In this document: positions 8,086 through 17,240 of the stretch, in pieces
Position numbering within the stretch: position 1 is the stretch's first letter
Layout of the letters: every line of letters starts with the position of its first letter
From: Branchiibius hedensis
GTDB lineage: Bacteria > Actinomycetota > Actinomycetes > Actinomycetales > Dermatophilaceae
Length of the DNA stretch: 64,000 nt
NCBI RefSeq assembly: GCF_900108585.1
Contig: NZ_UESZ01000001.1
Coordinates: 1,550,001-1,614,000, forward strand
Reading direction: 5' to 3'
Translations under genes and position numbers: made by a program
Notes under the pieces: model-generated
Told to the model about the DNA's origin: nothing
Seen by the model: the letters and a program-made list of their open reading frames with translations, nothing else
Databases searched by the model: none

Positions 8086-9486
8086 GTGGCACAACACTTT
8101 GACGTCGTCGTCCTGGGAGCCGGACCTGGCGGGTATGTCGCCGCCATCCGTGCCAGTCAACTGGGCCTGAAGGCTGCAGTGATCGAGAAGAAGTACTGGG
8201 GTGGTGTCTGTCTCAACGTCGGGTGCATCCCCTCGAAGGCATTGCTGCGCAACGCGGAGTTGTCGCACATCCTGACCAGCGAGAAGGACAAGTTCGGCAT
8301 CACCGGTGATGCGTCGATGTCCTACGAGCCCACGCATGCCCGCAGCCGCCAGGTGTCGGCCGGCATCGTCAAGGGCGTGCACTACCTGATGAAGAAGAAC
8401 AAGATCACCGAGATCGACGGCTGGGGCACCTTCAAGGACGCCAAGACCATCGAGGTCAACTTCAACGACGGCAGCACCGACACCATCACCGGCGACAAGA
8501 TCATCATCGCGACCGGCGCCACGACCCGACTGATCCCCGGCACCGAACTGTCCGAGCGGGTCGTCACCTACGAAGAGCAGATCCTCGACCCGGTCCTGCC
8601 GAAGTCGATCATCATCGCCGGATCCGGTGCCATCGGCGTCGAATTCGCCTACGTCATGAAGAACTTCGGCGTTGACGTCACCATCGTGGAATTCCTCGAC
8701 CGGATGGTGCCCACCGAGGACGCCGACGTGTCCAAGGAACTGGCCAAGCACTACAAGAAGCTCGGCGTGAAGGTCCTGACCAAGACCAAGGTCGAGTCGA
8801 TCGAAGACACCGGCTCCAGCGTCAAGGTGACCGTCTCCCCCGCCGACGGCGGCGAGCAGAAGGTGCTCGAGGCCGACAAGGTGTTGCAGGCCATCGGTTT
8901 CGCACCGCGCCTGACCGGCTACGGCCTGGAGAACACCGGGGTCAAGATCACCGAACGCAAAGCGATCGAGATCGACGACTACTGCCGCACCAACGTCCCC
9001 GACGTCTACGCGATCGGCGACGTCACGGGCAAGTTGATGCTGGCGCACACCGCCGAAGCGCAGGGTGTCGTCGCCGCCGAGACGATCGCGGGCGCGGAGA
9101 CCATGCCGTTGGAGTACGTGATGATCCCGCGCGCGACGTACTGCCAGCCGCAGGTGGCCTCCTTCGGGTACACCGAGGCGCAGGCCAAGGACCTGGGGTA
9201 CGACGTGAAGACCGCGCAGTTCCCGTTCTCCGCCAACGGCAAGGCCCAAGGCCTCGGCGAGGCAGTCGGATTCGTCAAGATCGTCGCCGACGCCAAGCAC
9301 AACGAGTTCCTCGGCGCGCACCTGATCGGGCCGGACGTCACCGAACTCCTGCCGGTGCTCACCCTGGCTCAGCGCTGGGATCTGACCGCCGACGAGGTGG
9401 CCCGCAACGTCTTCGCCCACCCCACGCTGGGTGAGTCGGTCAAGGAGGCCGTCGAAGGCATCGTCGGCCACATGATCAACCTGTAG
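8086..9486 (+). CDS. lpd: Dihydrolipoyl dehydrogenase (E3)
   Basis: 466 residues. It reoxidises dihydrolipoamide on E2 proteins of the pyruvate and 2-oxoglutarate dehydrogenase complexes, passing electrons through FAD to NAD. FAD fingerprint GAGPGG is at residues 11-16, the redox disulfide Cys42-Cys47 in [13 protein letters not shown], the NAD fingerprint in [16 protein letters not shown], and the C-terminal His-Glu pair in [13 protein letters not shown]-type sequence (here [13 protein letters not shown]). The GTG start appears leaderless. This is the only intact E3 in the window, so it probably also serves the island complex at 46-50 kb, whose own E3 gene is broken. Confidence 0.96.
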   Translation: MAQHFDVVVLGAGPGGYVAAIRASQLGLKAAVIEKKYWGGVCLNVGCIPSKALLRNAELSHILTSEKDKFGITGDASMSYEPTHARSRQVSAGIVKGVHYLMKKNKITEIDGWGTFKDAKTIEVNFNDGSTDTITGDKIIIATGATTRLIPGTELSERVVTYEEQILDPVLPKSIIIAGSGAIGVEFAYVMKNFGVDVTIVEFLDRMVPTEDADVSKELAKHYKKLGVKVLTKTKVESIEDTGSSVKVTVSPADGGEQKVLEADKVLQAIGFAPRLTGYGLENTGVKITERKAIEIDDYCRTNVPDVYAIGDVTGKLMLAHTAEAQGVVAAETIAGAETMPLEYVMIPRATYCQPQVASFGYTEAQAKDLGYDVKTAQFPFSANGKAQGLGEAVGFVKIVADAKHNEFLGAHLIGPDVTELLPVLTLAQRWDLTADEVARNVFAHPTLGESVKEAVEGIVGHMINL

Positions 9487-9494
9487 TCCGGCAC

Positions 9495-10352
9495 ATGAAG
9501 ACGGCCTTCGTCCTCGGCGGGGGCGGTCTGTTGGGAGCGACCCAGATCGGTGGGATGCGCGCTCTGCTGGAGAGCGGCGTACACCCCGATCTGGTCGTCG
9601 GCACCAGCATCGGTGCGATCAACGGGGCACACATCGCCTTCTCGCCCACCGTCGAGACCCTCGACGCGTTGGCGGAGCACTGGGTGCGCCTGTCCAGCGC
9701 GCGCAGCCTGCGCGACTTCCGCACGGTCGCTCCGACCGACCCCGGTGCGGAACGCCCGCGCCGATTCGGTCGCCGCCGGATCGGCCTGCGCCGACCGTCC
9801 TACCTCTATCCAGCGGGGCCGTTCCTGCGGATGCTGCGATCGACGCTGCCGACGCAGACCTTCGACAACCTGGAACTGCCATTCCAGTGCGTGGCTGCAT
9901 CAGTGGAACGCGCTGTGGCGCAGTGGTTTACCAGTGGACCGTTGGCGGAGGCCGTCATGGCTTCGTGCTCGGTGCCCGGACTCTTCCCGCCCTTCCGGAT
10001 CGGGGATGAGCACTACTACGACGGCGGGTTGGTGCACTCCATCCCGATCGGGCGGGCCATCGCGCTGGGCGCCACCCGCATCTACGTGCTGCACGTCGGC
10101 CGGGTCGAGCAGCCACTGGAACCGCCGGAGTGGCCCTGGGAGGTCGGCACCGTCGCGTTCGAGATCGCCCGTCGGCACCGCTACATGGAGGAAATCGCCG
10201 AGACTCCGGCCGACATCGAGTTGCACGTCATGCCCTCCGGCACGGACGACGCGCCGATGGTGTCCCTGCTACACCTGAACACCGAATTCGTCACCGGCCG
10301 CATCGATGCGGCCCACCGTGCTGCGTTGAGCTATCTCGAGCAGGAGCGATGA
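9495..10352 (+). CDS. Patatin-like phospholipase
   Basis: 285 residues with the full patatin set: oxyanion loop VLGGGGLLGATQIGG at residues 7-20, nucleophile Ser38 in GTSIGA, and catalytic Asp176 in YYDGGLVHSIP. This Ser-Asp dyad hydrolase family cleaves acyl esters of membrane lipids; there is no signal peptide, so it should act from the cytoplasm. It starts 8 bp after lpd and overlaps the next gene by 4 nt (ATGA). Coupling to a PlsC-like acyltransferase suggests acyl-chain remodelling of phospholipids. Confidence 0.93.
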   Translation: MKTAFVLGGGGLLGATQIGGMRALLESGVHPDLVVGTSIGAINGAHIAFSPTVETLDALAEHWVRLSSARSLRDFRTVAPTDPGAERPRRFGRRRIGLRRPSYLYPAGPFLRMLRSTLPTQTFDNLELPFQCVAASVERAVAQWFTSGPLAEAVMASCSVPGLFPPFRIGDEHYYDGGLVHSIPIGRAIALGATRIYVLHVGRVEQPLEPPEWPWEVGTVAFEIARRHRYMEEIAETPADIELHVMPSGTDDAPMVSLLHLNTEFVTGRIDAAHRAALSYLEQER

Positions 10353-11452
10353 ACCTGCCCGTTGCGCCGACGCCGGTCCGTCGCACGTTCCAGCCGTTGA
10401 TCATGCTGCTGGAGATCGCCTTCCTCATCATCATCGGAGCCTTCAGCGGCCTGATGGTCCTGCTGGGCATGTTTCCCTTCGCCCGCAAAGCAATCCGGCT
10501 GTGCATCATGGCCACCGGACTGATCGGTCTCGACCTGTTCATCACCTTGGGGTGCTGGCGGCTGTGGCTCCTGCGCAGGTTCGGTCGCAGCGACCCGGCC
10601 ACCTGGCGCACCGATCACATCCGCCTGCTCGGCGACACCCTGGACAGATACGTGCGCGTTGCGCAACGAGTGGTGGGCTTCCGCGTTGCCGCCACCGACC
10701 TGACCCAGCCCCTCTACGACGACGAACCGGTGCTCTTCCTCGCGCGGCACGCAGGACCGGGCGACTCGCTGCTCATCGCCTGGCTCATCTCGCACGAGTT
10801 GCACCGGGCACCGCGTGTGGTGCTCAAACGCTTCCTGATGTGGGATCCGGCGATCGATCTGATCATCCACCGTCTCGATGGCTACTTCCTGCCGCCCAAG
10901 GGCACACCGGCCGCGCAGCGCAAAGCCTCGCTCACGGCGTTCTGCGCATCCATGGGTCCGCACGATGGTGCGATGGTCTTCCCGGAGGGCCAGAACTGGA
11001 CGCCGGCCCGGCACGCGGCGGCGATCGAAAGTGACCGCGCCAGTGACGATCCCGAGGCCGCGATGCGCGTCGCCTGGTTGGAACGCCACCCCACCGTCTT
11101 GACGCCGCGGGTCGGCGCCGCGGCCAACTTCATCGACGCCGTGCCAGGTCTGCGGGTGATCTGCATCTGGCACGCGGGCGTAGAGGACCTACACACCCTC
11201 AAGGCGGTCTGGGCCGCGATCCCCCTGCGGGAACCCGCGCACGTCCGCTTCACCGAGCGTCGTCCGGTGCCCACCGGAGCGGCGCTGAAGGACTACCTCT
11301 ACGACGAGTGGGGCGAGTTGGACGACTGGTCCCGGCAGATCAGTCACCACCCGGCGACACCGGGCGAACGCCCGCTCTATACCGAGCAGATCACCACGCG
11401 GTCATTCCTCACTCAGTTGCGGGCGTCGTCGCGGCGCGCAAAGCGAACGTAA
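10349..11452 (+). CDS. PlsC-like 1-acylglycerol-3-phosphate acyltransferase with N-terminal membrane segments
   Basis: 367 residues. Two hydrophobic segments (about residues 16-41 and 50-75) precede an acyltransferase domain with the catalytic H-x4-D motif HAGPGD (His134, Asp139) and a later FPEGQNWTP block that replaces the usual FPEGT/S. These enzymes acylate lysophosphatidic acid or related lysolipids at the membrane. The ATG overlaps the patatin stop, so the two are translationally coupled. The 3' end overlaps the convergent SseB-like gene by 44 bp. Confidence 0.9.
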   Translation: MNLPVAPTPVRRTFQPLIMLLEIAFLIIIGAFSGLMVLLGMFPFARKAIRLCIMATGLIGLDLFITLGCWRLWLLRRFGRSDPATWRTDHIRLLGDTLDRYVRVAQRVVGFRVAATDLTQPLYDDEPVLFLARHAGPGDSLLIAWLISHELHRAPRVVLKRFLMWDPAIDLIIHRLDGYFLPPKGTPAAQRKASLTAFCASMGPHDGAMVFPEGQNWTPARHAAAIESDRASDDPEAAMRVAWLERHPTVLTPRVGAAANFIDAVPGLRVICIWHAGVEDLHTLKAVWAAIPLREPAHVRFTERRPVPTGAALKDYLYDEWGELDDWSRQISHHPATPGERPLYTEQITTRSFLTQLRASSRRAKRT

Positions 11453-12134
11453 GCCCGTCGATCCGCGCTCGCACCTCACCGTCGGTGGCCAATCGCTCGC
11501 CGATCGTGGTGGCCACCTTCTGCACCTGCTCCTGGGTCAGACCCGGCGCAAGAACGATCCCCAACCGCAGCACGCCCGGTCCGACGTCGGAGCCGTCCTC
11601 GAGGGTCACATCGACAACCGCATCGAGATCACGTACGGCGACCCGAACCTTCTCGGCCACGAACGGGTCCGCATGGGCTGGCAGCCAATCCTGTTGCTGC
11701 GCAAGAGCCCACAGCATGCTGGGTCGAACGACCACCTGTGTCGCGGTGCCGGGATCGACGACCAGCACATCGCACTGCTCACTGATCGCAGCCCGGGCCG
11801 CGACAGGAGCCAACACCGGCGAGGGCCGCGCGTCGCTGCTCCACGCCGCCAGCGAGTCCAGCCCGGTGAAGACGGGCAATGCCCGCTCCCCCTGCGGGCC
11901 CTGCACGATGACCGTCGCCATCGACGCGGCCTTATCGCCGCCGTGCTCATCGCGACCTTCTTCGGTCGCCACCACCGGGACCAACACCCGGGCGTCAGCC
12001 AGGGCGCTCATCCAGCAGCGCTCATCCTGGGTCAGCGACGCCCGAAGGGCAGGATCCGCCGAGCCGTCGTCCGCACCGAAGCCGGTGTCGGTGACCTCGC
12101 GGCCGCCCCAGGGCAGCCCGGCCGAATCAGTCAC
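11409..12134 (-). CDS. SseB-family protein
   Basis: 241 residues from GTG, whose GTGA overlaps the stop of priA. It opens [20 protein letters not shown] and has an SseB-type N-domain ([34 protein letters not shown]) and the [19 protein letters not shown] and [15 protein letters not shown] blocks. SseB domains occur in enhanced-serine-sensitivity proteins of unknown biochemical role. A gene of this type commonly follows priA in actinobacteria. A longer open frame to 12569 is antisense-free but overlaps priA and is not believed. Confidence 0.82.
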   Translation of the reverse strand: MTDSAGLPWGGREVTDTGFGADDGSADPALRASLTQDERCWMSALADARVLVPVVATEEGRDEHGGDKAASMATVIVQGPQGERALPVFTGLDSLAAWSSDARPSPVLAPVAARAAISEQCDVLVVDPGTATQVVVRPSMLWALAQQQDWLPAHADPFVAEKVRVAVRDLDAVVDVTLEDGSDVGPGVLRLGIVLAPGLTQEQVQKVATTIGERLATDGEVRARIDGLTFALRAATTPATE

Positions 12135-12865
12135 GGGCGGCCCGCGAGGTCGAGAGCTTCGGGCAGGCCGAACGCGCCGCGGTAGAGCGCCGACCCGATG
12201 ATCGCCCCCTCGACCCCAGCAGGAACCATCGCTCGCAATGCTTCGATGTCCGCGAGGGTGGACACGCCGCCGGAGGCCACCACCGGTCGGTCCGTTCGGT
12301 CGCAAACCTGTTGCAGTAGAGAGATATTCGGCCCTTGAAGCATGCCGTCCTTGGCGACGTCGGTGACGACGTACCGAGCGCAGCCCTCGCTGTCCAGCCG
12401 GGCCAGGGTCTCCCACAGATCGCCACCTTCCTTGGTCCAGCCCCGCGCCGCCAGTGTCGTACCCCGCACGTCGAGGCCGACGGCGATCCGGTCGCCGTAC
12501 TGGGCGATCGCGGCCGCGGTCCACTCCGGGTCCTCCAGAGCGGCTGTGCCCAGGTTGACCCGCCGGCATCCGGTGGCCAACGCCCGCTCGAGGGTCTCCT
12601 GGTCCCGGATGCCACCGGACATCTCGACCTTGATGTCGAGGCGTCCGACGATGTCGGCGAGCAACGGTGCGTTGCTGCCCCGCCCGAACGCCGCGTCGAG
12701 GTCAACCAGGTGCAGCCATTCGGCACCCTGGTCCTGCCACGCCTTCGCCGCCTCCCATGGGTCGCCGAACTGGCCACCGGTGCCGGCCACCCCCTGCACC
12801 AGCTGGACGGCCTGGCCGCCGGCGACATCGACCGCCGGCAGCAACTCGAGGCGTGCCTCACTCAC
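12131..12865 (-). CDS. priA: ProFAR isomerase HisA, likely bifunctional PriA
   Basis: 244-residue (beta/alpha)8 barrel. Catalytic Asp11 is in [10 protein letters not shown], and the second catalytic Asp is in [13 protein letters not shown]; phosphate loops are SGGIRD and ASGGVST. It isomerises ProFAR to PRFAR in histidine synthesis. In actinobacteria the same enzyme (PriA) usually also performs the TrpF step of tryptophan synthesis; that dual role is inferred from taxonomy and the PriA-like motifs. It lies after hisH in the his operon. Confidence 0.95.
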   Translation of the reverse strand: MSEARLELLPAVDVAGGQAVQLVQGVAGTGGQFGDPWEAAKAWQDQGAEWLHLVDLDAAFGRGSNAPLLADIVGRLDIKVEMSGGIRDQETLERALATGCRRVNLGTAALEDPEWTAAAIAQYGDRIAVGLDVRGTTLAARGWTKEGGDLWETLARLDSEGCARYVVTDVAKDGMLQGPNISLLQQVCDRTDRPVVASGGVSTLADIEALRAMVPAGVEGAIIGSALYRGAFGLPEALDLAGRP

Positions 12866-12892
12866 AATGGGTCCTTCCGAACGTGACGATGA

Positions 12893-13504
12893 TTAGTTGA
12901 AGCTCTGAATCCAGTTGCGCAGGAGGGCCGCTCCCGCATCCCCGGACTTCTCCGGGTGGAACTGCGTGCCCCACAGGGCGCCGTCCTGGAGGGCGGCGAC
13001 GAAGGGTTGGCCGTGCTCGGCGTGGGCGATCTGTGCAGCGCTCGAATCGGTGGCTGCGTAGGAATGCACGAAGTAGAACCGCTGGTCGGCGATCCCGTCG
13101 AACATCGGCAGTTCCGCGGCATCCGTCACCAAGGACCAGCCCATGTGCGGGACGACCGGAGCCTGCAGGCGGCTGACCAGACCGTTGACGACACCCAGCC
13201 CCGGGAGCGGCTCGCCTGCGGGCTCGGTGGAGCCGTCGAAGAGGATCTGATGGCCGACGCAGACGCCGAGCACCGGTGCGGTATCGGCGAGTCGTTGCCG
13301 GATGAGCGCGTCGCCGCCGACCTCCAGCAGGCCGCGCATACAGGCGTGGAAGTTGCCGACGCCCGGCACGTAGAGTCCGTCGGCCCGGCGTACGACGTCG
13401 GGGTCGGCAGTCAAGGTGACCTGCGCGCCCACCCGGGTCAGCATCCGCAAGACCGAGTGCACGTTGCCGCTGCCGTAGTCGAGTACGGCGACCGTTGCCG
13501 TCAT
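12893..13504 (-). CDS. hisH: Imidazole glycerol phosphate synthase, glutamine amidotransferase subunit
   Basis: 203 residues. It supplies ammonia from glutamine to HisF for ring closure. The nucleophile Cys lies in VLGVCVGHQILF, and the His-Glu partners are in GTQFHPEKSG. The start VAVLDYGSGNVHSVLRML is typical. The ATG overlaps the stop of the preceding unknown gene by 4 nt. hisF is not in this window, so it lies elsewhere or beyond a break in the operon. Confidence 0.96.
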   Translation of the reverse strand: MTATVAVLDYGSGNVHSVLRMLTRVGAQVTLTADPDVVRRADGLYVPGVGNFHACMRGLLEVGGDALIRQRLADTAPVLGVCVGHQILFDGSTEPAGEPLPGLGVVNGLVSRLQAPVVPHMGWSLVTDAAELPMFDGIADQRFYFVHSYAATDSSAAQIAHAEHGQPFVAALQDGALWGTQFHPEKSGDAGAALLRNWIQSFN

Positions 13505-14115
13505 GAGGACTTCAGCTCCTCGGCGATGTCGCGCTCCTCACGGGTCACCTTCTCGAACCGGCGGACCGACCGCTCGTCGGGTTCGACGAGCGCAGCGCCG
13601 GAAGCGTGCCGCACAGCACCTGGTTCCAACAACTCGGCGCCGGGCAGACCCAGCGCGTCGATGAGATCGTGCAGTAGCTCATCGGGAGCAAGAGCGGTGT
13701 CTCGCAGGACCCCTTCGACGTGGGGCAGGTCTTCGCGCACGATGCCCGCGACGTTGACCAGGTCGGCCGGACGCACCGCCGGGAAGGGTGTCGGTCCGCT
13801 GGGCCCCTGGCCGGTCTGCCAGATGAGCCAGCGCGGCACCGCACGCCATCCGGGCGGGTGCACGACGAGAACGGCGCGCGCGTCGATCACGGCGAAACAC
13901 AACGCGGCGCGCAGACCGGAGGGAATCGGCCGGTTGGTCAACATCGGGACCGATTTGTCGTACGGCGCGCTCGTGCGAGCCTCCGCGCCGGCCGGCACGA
14001 CTGCGGTCCAGCCCCCCACCGGCACCACGTAGGCCGGCACGGACCCGCGCCGCAACCACGCGGTGACCCGGTGGGTGTCACTGCGCAGCAACAGCAGCAG
14101 GGTGTCCGCGGTCAT
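13501..14115 (-). CDS. Conserved actinobacterial protein of unknown function in the his operon
   Basis: 204 residues from ATG at 14115 (MTADTLLLLLRSDTHRVTAW). No catalytic motif or membrane segment is recognised. The middle contains VVHPPGWRAVPRWLIWQTGQ and NVAGIVREDLPHVEGV, and the C-terminus is charged. It starts 5 bp after hisB and overlaps hisH by 4 nt, so its product is made in step with histidine enzymes. An unrelated-looking unknown gene in this hisB-hisH position recurs in actinobacterial his operons, to my recollection. A longer frame to 14214 overlaps hisB and is rejected. Confidence 0.75.
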   Translation of the reverse strand: MTADTLLLLLRSDTHRVTAWLRRGSVPAYVVPVGGWTAVVPAGAEARTSAPYDKSVPMLTNRPIPSGLRAALCFAVIDARAVLVVHPPGWRAVPRWLIWQTGQGPSGPTPFPAVRPADLVNVAGIVREDLPHVEGVLRDTALAPDELLHDLIDALGLPGAELLEPGAVRHASGAALVEPDERSVRRFEKVTREERDIAEELKSS

Positions 14116-14120
14116 CGTCG

Positions 14121-14729
14121 CTAGAGCGCGCCTTTGGCGCTCGGGATGCCCACGACCCGCGGATCCCGCTCGACGGCGAAGCGCAGAGCGCGCGCGACGG
14201 CTTTGAACTGGCACTCGGCGATGTGGTGCGGATCGCGGCCGGACAGCAGACGCACGTGCAGGGCGATCCCGGCGTGCGTCGCGAAACTCTGGAAGACGTG
14301 CTGGGTCAACGAACCGGTGTAAGCGCCACCGATGATGACGTACGCCTGGGCGTCCGGCTCCCCCTCGTGCACGAAGAACGGCCGACCCGCGACATCGACG
14401 ACGGCTTGCGCCAGGGCCTCGTCCAACGGCACCAGCGCATCGCCGAAGCGGCTGATCCCGCTCTTGTCCCCCAGCGCCTCTCGGACCGCGTCGCCGAGCA
14501 CGATGGCGGTGTCTTCGACGCTGTGGTGCGCGTCGATGTCGATGTCACCGGTCGTGGTGACCTTCAGGTCGATCAGGCTGTGCCGGGCGAAACTGTCGAG
14601 CATGTGGTCGTAGAACCGCACCCCTGTGCTGACTTCCGCTTCGCCGGTGCCGTCAAGGTCCAGCCACAGATCGACCGAACTCTCTTTGGTGGACCGCTGC
14701 AGGTGCGCGGTCCGGTGCTGCTGGCTCAC
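14121..14729 (-). CDS. hisB: Imidazoleglycerol-phosphate dehydratase
   Basis: 202 residues, the monofunctional form. It removes water from imidazole glycerol phosphate in histidine synthesis. Mn-binding His clusters are seen in [14 protein letters not shown] and in the second [17 protein letters not shown], with [16 protein letters not shown] near the N-terminus. The ATG overlaps the hisC stop by 4 nt. Confidence 0.97.
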   Translation of the reverse strand: MSQQHRTAHLQRSTKESSVDLWLDLDGTGEAEVSTGVRFYDHMLDSFARHSLIDLKVTTTGDIDIDAHHSVEDTAIVLGDAVREALGDKSGISRFGDALVPLDEALAQAVVDVAGRPFFVHEGEPDAQAYVIIGGAYTGSLTQHVFQSFATHAGIALHVRLLSGRDPHHIAECQFKAVARALRFAVERDPRVVGIPSAKGAL

Positions 14730-15877
14730 AGTGTCTCCTCCTGCAGCACGATGCTGCCGTCCTCGATGCTCTCGCGCAGTACCCGCAACACGGTCTGCGT
14801 CTCCTGCGGTGTGCCGGCGGTGATCCGCAGATGGTTGGGGATGCCGACGTCGCGGACCAGGACCCCGCGATCCAGCAGCACCTGCCAGGCGGCCGCGGCA
14901 TCCGCGAATCCGCCGACCAAGACGAAGTTGGCGTCCGAGGGAACCGGCTTCAGGCCGAGTTGGCCTGTGACCGCGGCCAATTCGTCGCGGGTGGCCTTGA
15001 TGTCCTCGACCATGGACAGCATCGTGCCCGCGTGTTCCAGGGCCGCCTCGGCAACGGCTTGGGTGACCGAGGACAGGTGGTAGGGCAACCGCACCAGCCG
15101 CAGCAACTGGGTGAGTTCGGGATCAGCGGCCAGATAGCCCAACCGCACGCCGGCGAACGCGAACGCCTTCGACATCGTGCGGGTCACAACCAGCCGTTCG
15201 CGCCCGGGCAGCAAGGTCAGCGCGCTGCGTGTGCCCGGCCGCGCGAACTCGGCGTACGCCTCGTCGACGACCACGATGCCGTCCGGCAGCGCGTCGTAGA
15301 CCGCCTCCACGATGTCGAGGCCGATCGCGGTGCCGGTGGGATTGTTCGGGGAGCACAGGAAGACGATGTCCGGGCGGTGCTCGCGGACCTGCTGCACGGC
15401 GAGCTCGGCGTCCACGTCGTAGTCCGCGCCAGTGGCGTTGCGCAGCCCGTCGACCCAGCCGGTGCCTGCGCCACGGCTGATGATCGGGTGCATGGAGTAC
15501 GCCGGGGTGAAGCCGAGCGCGACCCGACCGGGACCGCCGAACGCCTGAACGATGTGTGAGAGCACCTCGTTGGAGCCATTGCCGGCCCACAACTGCTCCG
15601 GCGACAGTTCGACGCCGGTGGCGATCTGTAGGTAACCCGCCAACGCCGTTCGGAGAGCGACGAATTCGCGGTCGGGGTAGCGGTTCAGGTCCGGAGCAAC
15701 CTGCGCCACGCGTGCGGTGATCGCCTCGACGACGTCGTCCGGCACGGAGTAGGAGGACTCGTTGGTGTTCAAGGCGACGGCCACGGGAAGCTGCGGCGCG
15801 CCGTACGCCGATTGGCCGCGCAGGTCCGGACGCAGCAGATCAGTCAGCCGGCTGCGTGACTGGATGTCCTCGCTCAT
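14726..15877 (-). CDS. hisC: Histidinol-phosphate aminotransferase
   Basis: 383 residues, PLP-dependent aspartate aminotransferase fold. It converts imidazole acetol phosphate and glutamate to histidinol phosphate. Visible are [15 protein letters not shown] near the N-terminus, the NPTGTAIG loop, VVDEAYAEF, and the PLP lysine in [17 protein letters not shown]. It overlaps hisB and hisD by 4 nt each. Confidence 0.96.
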   Translation of the reverse strand: MSEDIQSRSRLTDLLRPDLRGQSAYGAPQLPVAVALNTNESSYSVPDDVVEAITARVAQVAPDLNRYPDREFVALRTALAGYLQIATGVELSPEQLWAGNGSNEVLSHIVQAFGGPGRVALGFTPAYSMHPIISRGAGTGWVDGLRNATGADYDVDAELAVQQVREHRPDIVFLCSPNNPTGTAIGLDIVEAVYDALPDGIVVVDEAYAEFARPGTRSALTLLPGRERLVVTRTMSKAFAFAGVRLGYLAADPELTQLLRLVRLPYHLSSVTQAVAEAALEHAGTMLSMVEDIKATRDELAAVTGQLGLKPVPSDANFVLVGGFADAAAAWQVLLDRGVLVRDVGIPNHLRITAGTPQETQTVLRVLRESIEDGSIVLQEETL

Positions 15878-17223
15878 GGCAGCGCGTCACCGAAGCGCGC
15901 CGTCACGGCCTGGCCGTGCGCCGGCAGGTCCTCGGAGTTGGCCAGGGTCACCACGGTTGCCGCGACGTCCGCGAGCGCCTCGCGGGTGTAGTCGACCACG
16001 TGGATGCCGCGCAGGAACGACTGCACCGACAAACCGGCACTGTGGCAGGCACACCCACCGGTCGGCAGGACGTGGTTGGAGCCGGCGGCGTAGTCGCCGA
16101 GACTGACCGGCGCGTAGTCACCGACGAAGATCGCCCCGGCGTTGCGGATCCCGGCCGCGACCTCAGCGGCGTCGCGGGTCTGGATCTCCAGGTGCTCGGC
16201 GCCGTACGCGTCGACGACCCGCACGCCGGCCTCGACATCGTCCACCAGGACGATTCCGGACTGCGCACCGCTGAGCGCTTCCTTGACGCGGATCTCGTGT
16301 TTGGTGCGCGAAACTCGTTCCTGCAGAGCGGTTTCGACCGCATCGGCCAGCTCGGGCGAATCGGTGACCAGGACCGAAGCCGCCAACGGGTCGTGCTCGG
16401 CCTGACTGATCAGGTCCGCCGCGACGTACTGCGCATCAGCGCTGTCGTCGGCCAGGATCGCGATCTCGGTCGGGCCGGCTTCGGCGTCGATGCCAATGAC
16501 CCCCTGCAGGAGCCGCTTGGCGGCGGCGACGTAGATGTTGCCGGGCCCGGTCACCAGATTGACCGGCTCGCACACCACGGTGCCGTCGTCTTCGCGCGCG
16601 CCGTAGGCGAACATCGCGATCGCCTGAGCACCACCGACGGTGTAGACCTCATCGACACCCAGCAACTCACAGGCGGCCAGGATCGTGGGGTGTGGGTACC
16701 CGGCGTACGCACCGGTGTTGTCGGCCTGGGGCGGGCTGGCCACGGCCAGCGACCCGACGCCGGCGACCTGGGCCGGCACGACGTTCATGACCACGCTGCT
16801 GGGGTACACCGCCCGGCCACCGGGCACGTAGAGCCCGACGCGCTCGACGGGCACGTGCCGCTCGATGACCACACCACCGGGGACGACCTGAGTGACGGTG
16901 TCCACGCGCCGCTGATCCTCGTGCACGAGGCGGGCCCGGCGGATGGACTCCTCCAGCGCCGAACGTACGTCGCTCGGCAGGTCGCGCAATGCGCTGGCCA
17001 ACACCTCGGCGGGCACCCGCAGCTGCGTGGGACGGACGTGATCGAAACGCTCCCCCAGGTCGCGCAGCGCCTCGGCGCCATGCTCGCGGACCTGCTCACA
17101 GATCGGGCGCACCGTCCCGAGGGCGGCGTCGACATCGAACTCGGCGCGGGGCAGCACGGTGCGCAGCTGGCGGGCGTCAAGGCGCGCCAGCGCATCACCG
17201 CGCAGGTCGATACGGGAGATCAC
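15874..17223 (-). CDS. hisD: Histidinol dehydrogenase
   Basis: 449 residues. It performs the last two oxidations from histidinol to histidine, using zinc and two NAD. Characteristic blocks are [36 protein letters not shown]-like sequence ([17 protein letters not shown]), the SQAEHDPLA segment with a zinc/catalytic His, and YGAEHLEI. First gene of the his cluster, but only 17 bp after glnE on the same strand, with no room for a separate leader. Confidence 0.97.
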   Translation of the reverse strand: MISRIDLRGDALARLDARQLRTVLPRAEFDVDAALGTVRPICEQVREHGAEALRDLGERFDHVRPTQLRVPAEVLASALRDLPSDVRSALEESIRRARLVHEDQRRVDTVTQVVPGGVVIERHVPVERVGLYVPGGRAVYPSSVVMNVVPAQVAGVGSLAVASPPQADNTGAYAGYPHPTILAACELLGVDEVYTVGGAQAIAMFAYGAREDDGTVVCEPVNLVTGPGNIYVAAAKRLLQGVIGIDAEAGPTEIAILADDSADAQYVAADLISQAEHDPLAASVLVTDSPELADAVETALQERVSRTKHEIRVKEALSGAQSGIVLVDDVEAGVRVVDAYGAEHLEIQTRDAAEVAAGIRNAGAIFVGDYAPVSLGDYAAGSNHVLPTGGCACHSAGLSVQSFLRGIHVVDYTREALADVAATVVTLANSEDLPAHGQAVTARFGDALP

Positions 17224-17240
17224 GGTCCCATTCTAGGGAA

